A stretch of 64,000 nucleotides of DNA from Halorussus salilacus (GTDB lineage: Archaea > Halobacteriota > Halobacteria > Halobacteriales > Haladaptataceae): assembly GCF_024138125.1 (NCBI RefSeq), contig NZ_CP099993.1:62001-126000 (forward strand). The letters run 5' to 3'. Below, piece after piece: positions 1 to 9,373 of this stretch; the first letter of the stretch is position 1; every line of letters begins with the position of its first letter. The notes under the pieces were generated by a model. It was not told where the DNA came from, searched no databases, and saw only the letters and a list, made by a program, of their open reading frames with translations. The translations under genes and the position numbers were made by a program.

Positions 1-2
1 AG

Positions 3-1790
3 CGCCTCGGCGACGCCGGGACGTTCCACGTCGCGGGCACCGACCCAGACGGCGTGGTCCGGGTCTCTGAGGACACCAGCGTGGCGGTGTCGCTCGACGA
101 GGGGTCGGGCGACGAGGGGTCTGCCTCGACCGCCTCGTCGACCTCGATTCCGGTCTCGGGCGGCGACGCCGAGACGCCGCCGAAATCGACCGGCGCGACC
201 TACGAGGACATCGGCGGCCTCGAAGAGGAGCTTCGACGGGTCCGAGAGATGGTCGAACTCCCGCTGTCGAACCCCGACCTGTTCCGGCGGCTCGGCATCG
301 ACCCGCCGAAGGGCGTCCTGCTGTACGGTCCCCCGGGGACCGGCAAGACGATGATCGCGCGGGCGGTCGCCAACGAGGTCGACGCCCACTTCATGGACAT
401 CTCCGGCCCGGAGATAATGAGCAAGTACAAGGGCGAGAGCGAAGAGCAGCTCCGCGAGCGGTTCGAGGAGGCCCGTGAGAACGCCCCGACCATCGTGTTC
501 TTCGACGAGATAGACGCCATCGCAGGCGAGCGCGACGAGGAGAGCGACGTGGAGAACCGCGTGGTCGCCCAACTCCTGTCGCTGATGGACGGCCTCGAAT
601 CCCGCGGGCAGGTCATCGTCATCGGCGCGACCAACCGCGTGGACGCCATCGACCCCGCGCTCCGGCGGGGCGGCCGATTCGACCGCGAGATCGAAATCGG
701 CGTGCCCGGCGAGGCCGGGCGGCGCGAGGTTCTGGAGGTCCACACCCGCGGGATGCCGCTCGCCGACGACGTGGACGTGGACCACCTCGCGACCCGGACC
801 CACGGCTTCGTTGGAGCCGACCTCCACACGCTCGCGACCGAGGCGGCGATGGCGTCGCTCCGGCGGGCGCGCGACGCCGGGGCCAGCGAGTCCGAACTCA
901 TGGAGATAGAGGTCACCCGCGCCGACTTCGAGACCGCGATGGCGTCGGTCGACCCCTCCGCGATGCGGGAGTTCGTCGCCGAGTCGCCCGAGATCGACTT
1001 CTCCGCGGTCGGGAATCTGGAGGAGGCAAAGCAGACGCTCACCGAGGCGGTCGAGTGGCCGCTGGCGTACCGCAACCTCTTCGAGGCGACCCGGACCGAC
1101 CCGCCCGCGGGCATCCTGCTCCACGGGCCGCCCGGAACCGGCAAGACCCTGCTCGCGCGGGCGCTGGCGGGCGAGAGCGACGTGAACTTCATCCACGTCG
1201 ACGGCCCGGAACTGCTCGACCGCTACGTCGGCGAGAGCGAGAAGGCGGTCCGCGAGATATTCGAGCGCGCCCGGCAGGCCAGCCCCGCCATCGTGTTCTT
1301 CGACGAGATAGACGCCGTCGCGGGCGAGCGCGGCGGCGGGATGGGCGGCGGGGCCGAGGTCAGCGAGCGCGTCGTCTCCCAGCTGCTCACCGAGATGGAC
1401 GGGCTGGTCGACAACCCCAACCTCGTCGTGCTCGCGGCGACCAACCGCAAGGAGACGCTCGACCGCGCGCTGCTCCGGCCCGGCCGACTCGAAGAACACG
1501 TCGAGGTGCCCGCACCCGACGAGGCGGGGCGAAAGAAGATTCTGGCGGTCCACGCCCGGGACAAGCCGCTGGCCGACGACGTCGACCTCGACGAACTCGC
1601 GGCCGACCTCGAAGGCTACACCGGCGCAGACCTCGAAGCCGTGGTCCGGGACGCCTCGATGCGCGCCATCCGGGAGGCCGCAGACGCGTGGGGCGTCGAG
1701 CAGGCCGACGCGAACGCCGACGAGATAGAGGTCCAGAAAAAGCACTTCGAGGCCGCGGTCGAGAAGATTCGGCCGACGCTGGGCGACTGA
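3..1790 (+). CDS. cdc48: Cdc48/VCP-type AAA ATPase, 5' end outside window
   Basis: Hexameric AAA unfoldase expected to extract and unfold proteins, for example for the archaeal proteasome. Two AAA modules are visible. D1 has Walker A GPPGTGKT at nt 327-350 and Walker B VFFDEID near nt 500. D2 repeats both motifs (GPPGTGKT from nt 1125, VFFDEID near 1300). The frame is open to the window edge, and residues before the GTG at nt 54 read like the end of the Cdc48 N-domain, so that GTG is not the true start. A Ser/Thr-rich linker (about nt 110-180) joins the N-domain to D1. Family assignment is firm; the substrate is unknown. Confidence 0.93.
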   Translation, partial: RLGDAGTFHVAGTDPDGVVRVSEDTSVAVSLDEGSGDEGSASTASSTSIPVSGGDAETPPKSTGATYEDIGGLEEELRRVREMVELPLSNPDLFRRLGIDPPKGVLLYGPPGTGKTMIARAVANEVDAHFMDISGPEIMSKYKGESEEQLRERFEEARENAPTIVFFDEIDAIAGERDEESDVENRVVAQLLSLMDGLESRGQVIVIGATNRVDAIDPALRRGGRFDREIEIGVPGEAGRREVLEVHTRGMPLADDVDVDHLATRTHGFVGADLHTLATEAAMASLRRARDAGASESELMEIEVTRADFETAMASVDPSAMREFVAESPEIDFSAVGNLEEAKQTLTEAVEWPLAYRNLFEATRTDPPAGILLHGPPGTGKTLLARALAGESDVNFIHVDGPELLDRYVGESEKAVREIFERARQASPAIVFFDEIDAVAGERGGGMGGGAEVSERVVSQLLTEMDGLVDNPNLVVLAATNRKETLDRALLRPGRLEEHVEVPAPDEAGRKKILAVHARDKPLADDVDLDELAADLEGYTGADLEAVVRDASMRAIREAADAWGVEQADANADEIEVQKKHFEAAVEKIRPTLGD

Positions 1791-1965
1791 GCCGCCCTCC
1801 CAATCGACCGCTCCGAGTGGCTCATCCGCACCCGCGCTGACGACTGCCGGACGCCCGACCGGTGTGGGAGTCGTGACGCCCCGACCGGGCGGCGGGGGTT
1901 CGCGGGCGAACCCCCGCCGCCCGCCGATTTCGATTCCTCAATCGCCGCCAGCCGGTTCCGGACGT

Positions 1966-4815
1966 TCAGTCCCAGAACGACTGCGTCCGGGCGTACCGCC
2001 GCTCCTGTTCGAGGATGTCCCGGTAGAAGTCGTCCTCGTCCTCCCGGAGCTTCGAGATGATGCGCGCGGCGTTCCGGGGGCCGACCCCCCGCGCCGCGAG
2101 CGCGACGACGGCCTTCTTGCCGTGGCTCTGGACCAGATTCGCGGCCTTGTACGCTCGCTGGGTCATCTTCTCCTGCTCGTCGTCCTTCTCGGGCGCGCGG
2201 ACCGCCTTCACGACCTCGTCGGCCCACGGATTCAGCGCGGCGATGCGGGTCGACCCGCACTCGGGGCACTCCGGCCGGTCCGAGACGCGCCTCACGGGCT
2301 TCGTGCGCTCCCAGTCCCGGCAGTGAAGGCAGAACAGGATGACGTCGTCGTTGCGGATGCGCTCTTTGACCGTCTGGATGACGCTCGCGTCGGCGTTCTC
2401 GGGCGCGAGCAGTTCCCGGCCCGACGACCGGCCGCCGGTCCCGACGGGGGTCAGCCCGCCGGTGGTGACGACCTCGATGTCGCCGTCCCGAATCCGGCGG
2501 AGGACCTCGCTCGCGCGCTCGACCGCGAGGTCGTCGTGGAACACCTCTCGGACCGCCTCGTCGTACATCGGGGTGTCTTCGAGCGCCGCCATGAGCCGCG
2601 AGATGTTCGGCCCGCCGGAGCCCTGCCACGACCGCAGCGCGCCGAACTTCGCGGCGACCTGCGAGAGCTTGAACTTCAGCGAGTCCGAGCGCTTGAGGCT
2701 CAGTTCGATGATGGCCTCGACGTGGTCGGGGTCGGTCTCGCGGAGTACCTCCGCGACCTCCGGCCCCGTCACCTTCGGGGGCACGTCGAGTTCGATTCGG
2801 TAGGGGTCCACGTCGAGTCCCACCGACGACCCCGTGCGCTGGCCGACCAGCGACGAGAGGACGCGCCCGAGGGTCTCGTTGGTCTTGTGGCCGAGACACG
2901 AATTGACCACCACCGTCCGGGCGGCGTGCTCGACCACGACCCGGTCGGCGGTCGGAATCGGGTCGCCAGCCTCGGCCTGCCGGTCCAACTGGTCGAGCGC
3001 CTCGCTGGCGGTGTGCTCGTCGGTCGGGTACCTGTTCGTGAACTCCCGGGCGACCCCCTCGCGGGGCGCGCCGCGCTCGAACTGGGGTCCGGCCACCGCG
3101 CGCATCTCGCCGACCTCCCGGGCCACGTCGTAGGGAACTGGAATCTCCTCGCCGACCCAGCTCGGAATCTCGCCGCCGGGGTCCTCGATGGGCGAGACCT
3201 TCACCGTCTCCTCGGCGTCGTCTATCTCGGTGATGCGCCACATCTCGCCGCGCTGGACGAACACCTCGCCGGGCTCGGCGAAGTTGACGACGAACCGCTC
3301 GTCGAGGGTGCCGACCCGCGACCCGCTGGCGATGTCCTCGACGACGTACTTCTGCTCGTCGGGTATCATCGAGAGATTGGCGTAGAAGTACTGCCACGTC
3401 TGGGAGGACTTCTCGATGCGGTCTTCCTCCTCGTCGAGCCAGACGAGGCGGTTTCCCTTCAGCTCCCGGAGGACCGCCTTGAACCGCGATTCCGAGAGGT
3501 CCCGGAAGGGGTACGCCCGGGTCACGATGTCGTAGGCGCGCATCGCCGACAGGTCGCCGAAGTCCATCACCAGCCCCACCACCTGATTCGCCACCGTGTC
3601 GAGGCTCCCGTCGTGGATGCGGGCGGGTTCGACCTCCCCCTGCTTCGCGCGCCGGGCGATGGCGAGCGCTTCGAGGGTGTCGTCGGGGTGTTTCGTGACG
3701 ACGGTTCCGTGCGAGACCCGGTCGCTGCGGTGGCCCGCGCGTCCCACGCGCTGGAGCAGGCGCGCGACCTCCCGGGGGCTCGAATACTGGACAACGTGGT
3801 CGATCCGGCCCACGTCGATGCCCAGTTCCATCGAGGAGGTACAGAGCAGGGCGTCGATCTCCCCGGCTTTGAAGCGGTCCTCCACGTCGATGCGGGCCTC
3901 CTTCGACAGCGACCCGTGGTGGACCCCCACGTCGGCGTCGAGGGCCTTGAACCGCGAGCCCAGCGCCTCGGCGGTTTGGCGCGTGTTGACGAATATCAGC
4001 GTCGAGTCGTGGTCCTCGACCACGTCCAGAATCGCCCGGACGTGGCTCGCGTACTCGGGGTCGGTCATCAGTTCGCCCGCCAACTGCTCGTCGGCCTCGG
4101 TCACCTCGGGTTCGCGGACCTCGAACTCCACCTTGCTCCCGGCGTCGACCTCGACGATTTCGCACCCCCGGTCGCCGGTGAGGAATCGCCCGACCTCTTC
4201 GGGGTCGCCCACGGTCGCCGAGAGACCGATGCGCTGGAACTCGCCCGCGAGTTCGCCGAGTCGCTCCAGTCCGACCGTCAACTGCGCGCCGCGCTTGGCG
4301 CTGGCGAGTTCGTGGACCTCGTCGACGACGACGTGGTGAACGTCCGAGAGGGCCTTCCGGAGCTTCGACCCAGTGAGCATCGCCTGCAGGGTTTCGGGCG
4401 TGGTCACCAGCACGTCCGGCGGGTCGTCGGCCTGCTTCCCCCGCCGGTAGTCGGTGGTGTCGCCGTGGCGCACGTCCACGTCGAGGTCCAGCGTCTCGCC
4501 CCACCACTCCAGACGCTCGCGCATGTCTCGGTTCAGGGCTCGCAGGGGCGTGACGTACAGCGCCGAGATGCCGAAGCGCGGGCCGTCCTCGTCGCGGGCC
4601 CGCGCAATCGCGTCGAACACGGGGAGCATCGCGGTCTCGGTCTTGCCGGTCCCGGTCGGCGCGACGACCAGCGCGTGTTCGCCCCGCGCCAGCGGCGGAA
4701 TCGCCCGGCGCTGTGGCTCGGTCGGCGTCGAGAACCCCCGCTCGGAGAGCGCCGCCCGGACCTCCTCGCCGAGTCGCGCGAAGGCCGCAGAATCCGCGGC
4801 CGTCGTCTCGCTCAT
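1966..4815 (-). CDS. lhr: Lhr-type superfamily 2 ATP-dependent helicase
   Basis: Large DNA/RNA helicase of the archaeal Lhr family, 949 aa, with likely roles in replication-coupled repair. The N-terminus holds the Q-motif region and Walker A PTGTGKT (about residue 53), then a DEVH box (about 165) and the RVGRAGHR motif VI. A long Lhr-core region follows. The C-terminus carries a zinc-ribbon pattern (CLHC then CPEC) and a helix-hairpin-like tail, as in archaeal Lhr2-like proteins. The ATG at 4815 (MSETTAAD) is preferred over an in-frame GTG at 4833 because the family begins near it. It converges with cdc48 and is divergent from the small membrane protein gene at 4923. Confidence 0.92.
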   Translation of the reverse strand: MSETTAADSAAFARLGEEVRAALSERGFSTPTEPQRRAIPPLARGEHALVVAPTGTGKTETAMLPVFDAIARARDEDGPRFGISALYVTPLRALNRDMRERLEWWGETLDLDVDVRHGDTTDYRRGKQADDPPDVLVTTPETLQAMLTGSKLRKALSDVHHVVVDEVHELASAKRGAQLTVGLERLGELAGEFQRIGLSATVGDPEEVGRFLTGDRGCEIVEVDAGSKVEFEVREPEVTEADEQLAGELMTDPEYASHVRAILDVVEDHDSTLIFVNTRQTAEALGSRFKALDADVGVHHGSLSKEARIDVEDRFKAGEIDALLCTSSMELGIDVGRIDHVVQYSSPREVARLLQRVGRAGHRSDRVSHGTVVTKHPDDTLEALAIARRAKQGEVEPARIHDGSLDTVANQVVGLVMDFGDLSAMRAYDIVTRAYPFRDLSESRFKAVLRELKGNRLVWLDEEEDRIEKSSQTWQYFYANLSMIPDEQKYVVEDIASGSRVGTLDERFVVNFAEPGEVFVQRGEMWRITEIDDAEETVKVSPIEDPGGEIPSWVGEEIPVPYDVAREVGEMRAVAGPQFERGAPREGVAREFTNRYPTDEHTASEALDQLDRQAEAGDPIPTADRVVVEHAARTVVVNSCLGHKTNETLGRVLSSLVGQRTGSSVGLDVDPYRIELDVPPKVTGPEVAEVLRETDPDHVEAIIELSLKRSDSLKFKLSQVAAKFGALRSWQGSGGPNISRLMAALEDTPMYDEAVREVFHDDLAVERASEVLRRIRDGDIEVVTTGGLTPVGTGGRSSGRELLAPENADASVIQTVKERIRNDDVILFCLHCRDWERTKPVRRVSDRPECPECGSTRIAALNPWADEVVKAVRAPEKDDEQEKMTQRAYKAANLVQSHGKKAVVALAARGVGPRNAARIISKLREDEDDFYRDILEQERRYARTQSFWD

Positions 4816-4922
4816 TACGCTCTGGCTTGGCACGCGAGGGGATTAAGCGCAACGCTAGGCACGGGAGCGCGTACCACGAATTCGGCGACAACCGACTTAC
4901 CGCCGCCCGCCGAAGCCCGGCC

Positions 4923-5396
4923 ATGGAGACCGAAGTCCTGTTCCGCGAGACCCAGACCTACCGCCAGCCGTGGCTCTGGGGCCTGCTCGCCCTGCGACCC
5001 GCGCTGACCCTCGTCGGCCTCGCCCGCGGGACGCGAACGCGGGCCGACGCGGCCCGCGAACTCGCGTCGTTCCTCGGGGTCGCGCTCCTGCTCGGGACGA
5101 CCCGGCTCACGACCGAGGTCCGCGACGACGGCGTCTACCTCAAGTTCGAGCCGTTCCACCGGTCGTTCCGTCGGATTCCCTTGGAGGACATCGAGGAGTT
5201 CGAGGCCGCGGGCTACAGCCCGCTCCGGTACGGCGGTTGGGGGTTCCGCTGGACCCCGAGTAGCGTCGCCTACACCGTGAGCGGCCGGAGCGGCGTCGTC
5301 TTCGACCGGACGAACGGGCGGTCGGTGTACGTGGGCTCGGACCGCCCCGACGAACTCCTCGCGGCGGTTCAGGAGGCGACGAACCGGACTGTCTGA
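4923..5396 (+). CDS. Small membrane protein with PH-like domain, unknown function
   Basis: 157-aa protein. The N-terminus (METEVLFRETQ) leads into two hydrophobic stretches around residues 15-35 and 45-65. A beta-rich segment follows with an FRRIPLEDIEEFE pattern and a YGGWGFRW motif, like bacterial PH-domain or DUF6141-type membrane proteins. Transcribed divergently from lhr with about 107 nt between starts. The downstream neighbour converges on it across a perfect hairpin. Only membrane association can be proposed. Confidence 0.75.
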   Translation: METEVLFRETQTYRQPWLWGLLALRPALTLVGLARGTRTRADAARELASFLGVALLLGTTRLTTEVRDDGVYLKFEPFHRSFRRIPLEDIEEFEAAGYSPLRYGGWGFRWTPSSVAYTVSGRSGVVFDRTNGRSVYVGSDRPDELLAAVQEATNRTV

Positions 5397-5428
5397 CCTC
5401 GGCGACCTGCCGGAGTACCCACCCCTCC

Positions 5429-5463
5429 GAGCGCGACTCGGCGCGACGCGCCGAGTCGCGCTC
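5429..5463. terminator. Perfect 17-bp-arm hairpin between convergent genes
   Basis: Arms 5429-5445 and 5447-5463 are exactly complementary with a single A between them. The hairpin overlaps the last codons of the metallophosphoesterase gene and lies 33 nt past the membrane-protein stop, so it could end transcripts from both sides. No T-tract follows. Confidence 0.6.
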
Positions 5464-6205
5464 AGACCGCTGGGTACTCCCCCAGCCGCGTCCCGTCGAG
5501 CAGGTACGCCTCCGCCGAGGGGGACGCCTCCGGGAGGAACGGCGCGAGGAACCCCTGGCCCTCGACGTTGACCCACGTCGCGCCCGCGAGGTCGTTGAAC
5601 GCCGGGAAGACGACGAGTTCCGCTCCCGCCCGGACGCTCGCGGCGCGCTCGGCGAACGCCTCGCGCGCGAGCGGCCCCCGGAGCCAGACGCGCTCGACGC
5701 GGCTCCCGCCGACCTCGTCCGTCAGTCGGACCGCGGGGTGCTCGTGGCCGACGCAGACCACCGCCGCGGAGAGGACCTCCGGCGCGGGCCATGTGTGGCC
5801 GTGGGCGAACCCCACGTCGCCGAGTCGGATTCCGTCGCCGTCGGTCACCTCGCAGTCGACCCACGACTCGATGGCCCCGTCGTGGTTGCCCTTGACGAGC
5901 GTGGCGGCCACGCCGCGCTCGTCGAGGCGTTCGAGCAGGACCTCTATCTCGCCGCGCTCGGCCCCGCCGGGGTCGCCGATAGCGTGCATCAGGTCGCCCA
6001 GGAAGATCACGCGGTCGGGGGCGACGCGCTCCACGAGCGAGAACAGCCGCTCGCGGCGCTCGTCGGCGCGGCTGTCGAGCGAGACGCCCTCCGCGCGCAG
6101 CGCCGCCTCGACGCCCGCGTGGAAGTCGGCGACGACGAGCGCGCGCTCGGACCCGACCTCGGCGACCGCGGCGGGTTCGCCGGGAACGGGCTCGACGAGG
6201 CTCAT
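5462..6205 (-). CDS. rpe: Calcineurin-like metallophosphoesterase of the RPA operon
   Basis: 247-aa phosphoesterase, third gene of an rpa1-rpap1-rpe operon, the arrangement described in Haloferax volcanii. Metal-binding motifs are visible in order: ADFHAG (D-x-H), GDLMH, GNHDG, and the late GHEHP. These match the DNA ligase-associated or YkoQ-type branch of calcineurin-like phosphoesterases. The ATG at 6205 overlaps the rpap stop (ATGA), indicating translational coupling and deciding the start over an upstream alternative at 6244. A role in single-strand DNA processing is inferred from the operon only. Confidence 0.9.
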   Translation of the reverse strand: MSLVEPVPGEPAAVAEVGSERALVVADFHAGVEAALRAEGVSLDSRADERRERLFSLVERVAPDRVIFLGDLMHAIGDPGGAERGEIEVLLERLDERGVAATLVKGNHDGAIESWVDCEVTDGDGIRLGDVGFAHGHTWPAPEVLSAAVVCVGHEHPAVRLTDEVGGSRVERVWLRGPLAREAFAERAASVRAGAELVVFPAFNDLAGATWVNVEGQGFLAPFLPEASPSAEAYLLDGTRLGEYPAV

Positions 6206-7839
6206 CAGATAGGCTTGAGGGTGTCCTCGCCCGACTCGTAGCAACGCCCGGCCATCAGCGCGGATTCGAGCGCGTCCTCCACGTCGGCGGGGGTCACGTC
6301 GTACTCCCCGACCACCGCGGCCAGCAGGGTCTCGCGCTCGACGCCGTCGCCCTCGTTGAGGTCCTCCATCGTCTCCATCACGGTGTTTTCGAGGTCCTCG
6401 GGTTCGGGTTTCCCGGCGTCCGATTCGGCTTCCGCCTCGGAGTCGTCGGATTCGCCGTCCGGTTCGGACGCGGGTTCGGATTCGTCCACGTCGGACGCCG
6501 AGTCCGACGCCTCGGACGCCGAATCGGGACGCTCGTCCGGGAGGGCCTCACCCTCCGGCGCGTCGATGTCGGCCTCGCCGGGTTCCTCGACCTCCGTCCC
6601 GGAGGAGAACTCCAGACCGTACTCCTCCTCGACCTGCTCGCGTTCCTCGTCGTCGAACTCGTACATCTCGTCGCCCGCCCCGGCGGTTCCGAGGTCTGGC
6701 CCCTCGTCCCGCCCGTCGGTCTCGGTCGCGGTCTCGGGGTCGACCGACTCGTCGGTCGAGGTGTCCTGCTCGTCGCCGACGGTCGGCGGTTCGTCGGTCC
6801 CGACCTCCTCCTGAAGGTCGGCGGCGTCTTCCGAGTCCTCGACTTCGGCGGGTCCGTCGTCGGCGACCGTGCTGGTCGGGGCTTCGCCGAGGTCGTCGGC
6901 CGCGTCGGAATCGGTCGCCGAGTCGGTCTCGGCTTCCGCGCTCGATTCGGACTCCGCGCTCGATTCGGACTCTGCGTTCGATTCGGACTCCGCGACCGGT
7001 TCGGACTCCGAACCGGTCGCGGCCTCGGGACTCGTCTGGTCGGCGTCGACCGTTTCCACGTCGGCGACCTCGGTCGCCTCGGCGTCGGCCAGCGAGTAGT
7101 CGAGGGCGACGCCGACCGCGGCGTCGCCCTCGTCGGGCGCGAGGTCGAGCGGTCCCACGTCGTCGGCGTCGAGTTCGCCCGCGACGACCCGCGCAGAGTC
7201 TATCGCGAGGTCCCAGACTCCCGCGAGATACCCCTCCGTCGTGCCGTAGTGGTCGATGGCGAGCGGGATGCCCGCGGCGAGACCGGCGTCCGAGCCGCCC
7301 GCTTCGAGGGCGGCGCGGAGGTCCTCGCCCCGCGCGTCCGAGTCGAGCGCGTCGGCGAACGTCGAGACCCGGTCGAGGGTCTGCTCGGCGGTCTGGACCA
7401 CCCAGCGGTCGCGGGTGTCGGCGTCCACGCGGTTGATGGACTCGGGCCGGATGGAGGTGAACACCCGGTCGGAGTCCTCGGGCTGGAAGGTCCGGGCCTT
7501 GCCCGTCACCGCGACGAACGCCGGGGGCGAGGCATTTTCGAGGAACGCCATCTCGTCGGGCTGGTACTGCCCGGCGTAGACCACGAACGCGCCGGTCGGG
7601 TCCACGATTCGCGCCCGGAGCACGTCGTCGCTGACTTGCTCTACTTGTGTCAGAACGCCCACGACGAACAGGCGATTGACTCGCGCGCCCGTGGGGGTGA
7701 CCACGTAGTTCGGGGCGCGCTCCTCGTCGCTCTCGGAGTAGTCGAGGGTGGCGTCGTCGTACTCGGCGGCGAACACGCGCCACGCGACCTCGCGGCGGCC
7801 CGCGCCGCCCTGCTCGGAGTCGTCGTCGCTCGAACTCAT
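6205..7839 (-). CDS. rpap1: RPA-associated protein (COG3390)
   Basis: 544-aa partner of the RPA single-strand-binding protein. The N-terminal 140 residues form an OB-fold-like region (FVVGVLTQVEQVSDD; FVVYAGQYQPDEM). The last 70 residues look like a small winged-helix-type domain (METMEDLNEGDGVERETLL). Between them lies an unusually long acidic Ser/Glu/Asp-rich stretch (about residues 250-470) with short repeats of ESESSAE type, probably disordered. Its start lies 4 nt inside the rpa1 3' end (ATG at 7839, rpa1 stop at 7836), so translation is coupled. Confidence 0.9.
   Translation of the reverse strand: MSSSDDDSEQGGAGRREVAWRVFAAEYDDATLDYSESDEERAPNYVVTPTGARVNRLFVVGVLTQVEQVSDDVLRARIVDPTGAFVVYAGQYQPDEMAFLENASPPAFVAVTGKARTFQPEDSDRVFTSIRPESINRVDADTRDRWVVQTAEQTLDRVSTFADALDSDARGEDLRAALEAGGSDAGLAAGIPLAIDHYGTTEGYLAGVWDLAIDSARVVAGELDADDVGPLDLAPDEGDAAVGVALDYSLADAEATEVADVETVDADQTSPEAATGSESEPVAESESNAESESSAESESSAEAETDSATDSDAADDLGEAPTSTVADDGPAEVEDSEDAADLQEEVGTDEPPTVGDEQDTSTDESVDPETATETDGRDEGPDLGTAGAGDEMYEFDDEEREQVEEEYGLEFSSGTEVEEPGEADIDAPEGEALPDERPDSASEASDSASDVDESEPASEPDGESDDSEAEAESDAGKPEPEDLENTVMETMEDLNEGDGVERETLLAAVVGEYDVTPADVEDALESALMAGRCYESGEDTLKPI
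6940..7012 (-). repeat. 18-bp coding microrepeats in rpap1
   Basis: About four degenerate copies of an 18-bp unit (gactccgcgctcgattcg type) encode the ESESSAESES stretch. Length here is likely to vary between strains. Confidence 0.6.
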
Positions 7840-9104
7840 TCTGCCACCTCCGCGAGCAGGGCGTCGGCGCGGTCGGTCGGCGAGTCACCGCACTCCTCGA
7901 ACTCGGTGACTTCGAGGTTCGCGCCGTAGTCGTCGACCGAGAGGTTCCCCCGGACGCGGAACTCCCGGCCGACGATTTCGTCCCGGATGGCGTCGGCGAC
8001 GACCTCCTTGTCCATCGCGTCGCGGGCCTGGGCCTTGGCGTCCTCGACGCCGCCGCCGTACACCTCGGCGGTGCGCTCGTCGTCCAGCACCGCGGTGACG
8101 GTGCCGGTGCCGTCGTCCACGATGGCCTTCACGCGCAGGTCGTCCTGACCCTCGACCTCGCCGTGGCTCCGACACTGGCCGTTCTGGATGACCCGGCCGC
8201 ACTCGGGACAGCGCTCGATGAGGCCCGAGCCGTCCCGGACCGCCACGACCGACCCGATGACCTCCACGTCGTACGCGCCGCCCGTGCCGACCGCGTCCCG
8301 GACGGTCATCCGGGTCGCGGTGTCGCTCACTTCGAGGTCGCGGTCGAGCGGCGCGACGGTCGTGAACTCCGAGAGATTGACGGAGGGGACCCCGCGGAAC
8401 TCCCGGACGTACACGTCTTCGAGGCGGAGTTGCGCGCCCTCGGCGAGTTCCGGGCGGGCCTCCCAGTCGGTGAACGGGAGGCGGGCCGACTCGTCGGCGA
8501 GCACGCCGCTGCGAATCTCGGTCTCGCCGTCGCGGCCGTCGATGGTCTTCTGTTCGACCTCGACCACCTCGACGTCGAGGCTGACGCCGCGGTCGCCGGG
8601 TTCGAGGTCGGCGAGCGAGGCGTCGCCGCCCACCTCGTAGGGCACCTCGATGTCGTCCTCGAACGCGACGTTGGTCGACTCGCCCAGATTCAGCTCGGGT
8701 TCGCCCTCCCACTCGCGGACGCCAGCGTTGCCCGCCGTGATGGTGTCGCCCGCCGAGAGGCCGAAGTCCTCCCACGCGGTGTAAGAGATGGTGCCGGTCT
8801 CGTCGGCGAGTTCGCCCTCGTGGATGGTCTGCTCGTCGCCCTGATACCGGATGGAGCGCTTGCCGACGGTCAGCACCTTCGCGGTGACGGTGACGTTGCC
8901 GTCGTCGGGCGTCACGTCGGCGATGTCGGCGCGCGAGGGGCCGCCGCCGCCCCCGCCGCCGTCGCCGTACTTCCGCCGGAGGCTCTGCTTTGCCTCCTCG
9001 ACCGGGACGCTGTACTCTACGAGGTTCTTCAAATCGGCTTTGACCTCCTCCTTGTCTACGCCGAGGTCGGAGGCGAGCTCCTCGGCATGGTCGTCGAGAC
9101 TCAT
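7836..9104 (-). CDS. rpa1: Replication protein A, three OB folds plus zinc finger
   Basis: 422-aa single-stranded-DNA-binding protein. A short helical N-terminus (about residues 1-50) precedes a Gly-rich linker, then three OB folds (about 70-165, 170-265, 285-400). Inside the third is a zinc-finger pattern CPECG...C..H near residue 296. This matches haloarchaeal Rpa1. First gene of the rpa1-rpap1-rpe operon. ATG 9104 is used; an in-frame GTG lies immediately upstream at 9107. A TATA-like box (9128-9135, minus strand) sits about 25-30 nt before the ATG, suggesting a leaderless mRNA. Confidence 0.93.
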   Translation of the reverse strand: MSLDDHAEELASDLGVDKEEVKADLKNLVEYSVPVEEAKQSLRRKYGDGGGGGGGPSRADIADVTPDDGNVTVTAKVLTVGKRSIRYQGDEQTIHEGELADETGTISYTAWEDFGLSAGDTITAGNAGVREWEGEPELNLGESTNVAFEDDIEVPYEVGGDASLADLEPGDRGVSLDVEVVEVEQKTIDGRDGETEIRSGVLADESARLPFTDWEARPELAEGAQLRLEDVYVREFRGVPSVNLSEFTTVAPLDRDLEVSDTATRMTVRDAVGTGGAYDVEVIGSVVAVRDGSGLIERCPECGRVIQNGQCRSHGEVEGQDDLRVKAIVDDGTGTVTAVLDDERTAEVYGGGVEDAKAQARDAMDKEVVADAIRDEIVGREFRVRGNLSVDDYGANLEVTEFEECGDSPTDRADALLAEVAE

Positions 9105-9127
9105 CACCCGGACTTTGCTCGGGACGG

Positions 9128-9135
9128 ATTAAAAG
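9128..9135 (-). promoter_or_regulatory. TATA-like box of rpa1 operon
   Basis: Read on the minus strand the sequence is cttttaat, 24-31 nt upstream of the rpa1 ATG, the spacing of leaderless haloarchaeal promoters. Confidence 0.5.
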
Positions 9136-9142
9136 TGTTCGT

Positions 9143-9175
9143 CACGCGCGAGCGCCCCGGGGGCGCTCGCGCGTG
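9143..9175. repeat. Perfect hairpin in rpa1/arfC divergent promoter region
   Basis: Arms 9143-9158 and 9160-9175 are exact reverse complements around one G. It lies just upstream of the rpa1 TATA-like box between divergent genes, where a terminator is not expected. Confidence 0.6.
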
Positions 9176-9266
9176 AGGCTCCCCGTGGCTGGCGCGGTGC
9201 GGGAACCGGCGCAGTGCGGAGGGCGACACGGACGAGGGCTGGCGCAGTGCGAGTGCCGACACGATG

Positions 9267-9308
9267 CGAGCGCTGGCGCAGTCGCGGCCGCGACTGCGCC
9301 AGCGCTCG
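9267..9308. repeat. 42-bp perfect palindrome
   Basis: Two 21-bp arms with no spacer, centred at 9287/9288. It sits 66 bp before the arfC start and is surrounded by degenerate copies of its arm motif ctggcgcagtgc (9181-9260). Function unknown; it could be a regulatory site or a cruciform-forming element. Confidence 0.75.
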
Positions 9309-9373
9309 GTTGGGCCAGCCTATCCGCCAGCCCGACCGAAAGCGGTTTTCGCCCCGAATTACTATCGACTCGC

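Noticed and set aside
1616..5007. Very long open frames on both strands over the lhr gene (over 1000 codons each)
   Set aside because: They are Arg/Pro/Gly-rich shadow frames caused by high GC; the Lhr frame has clear helicase motifs.
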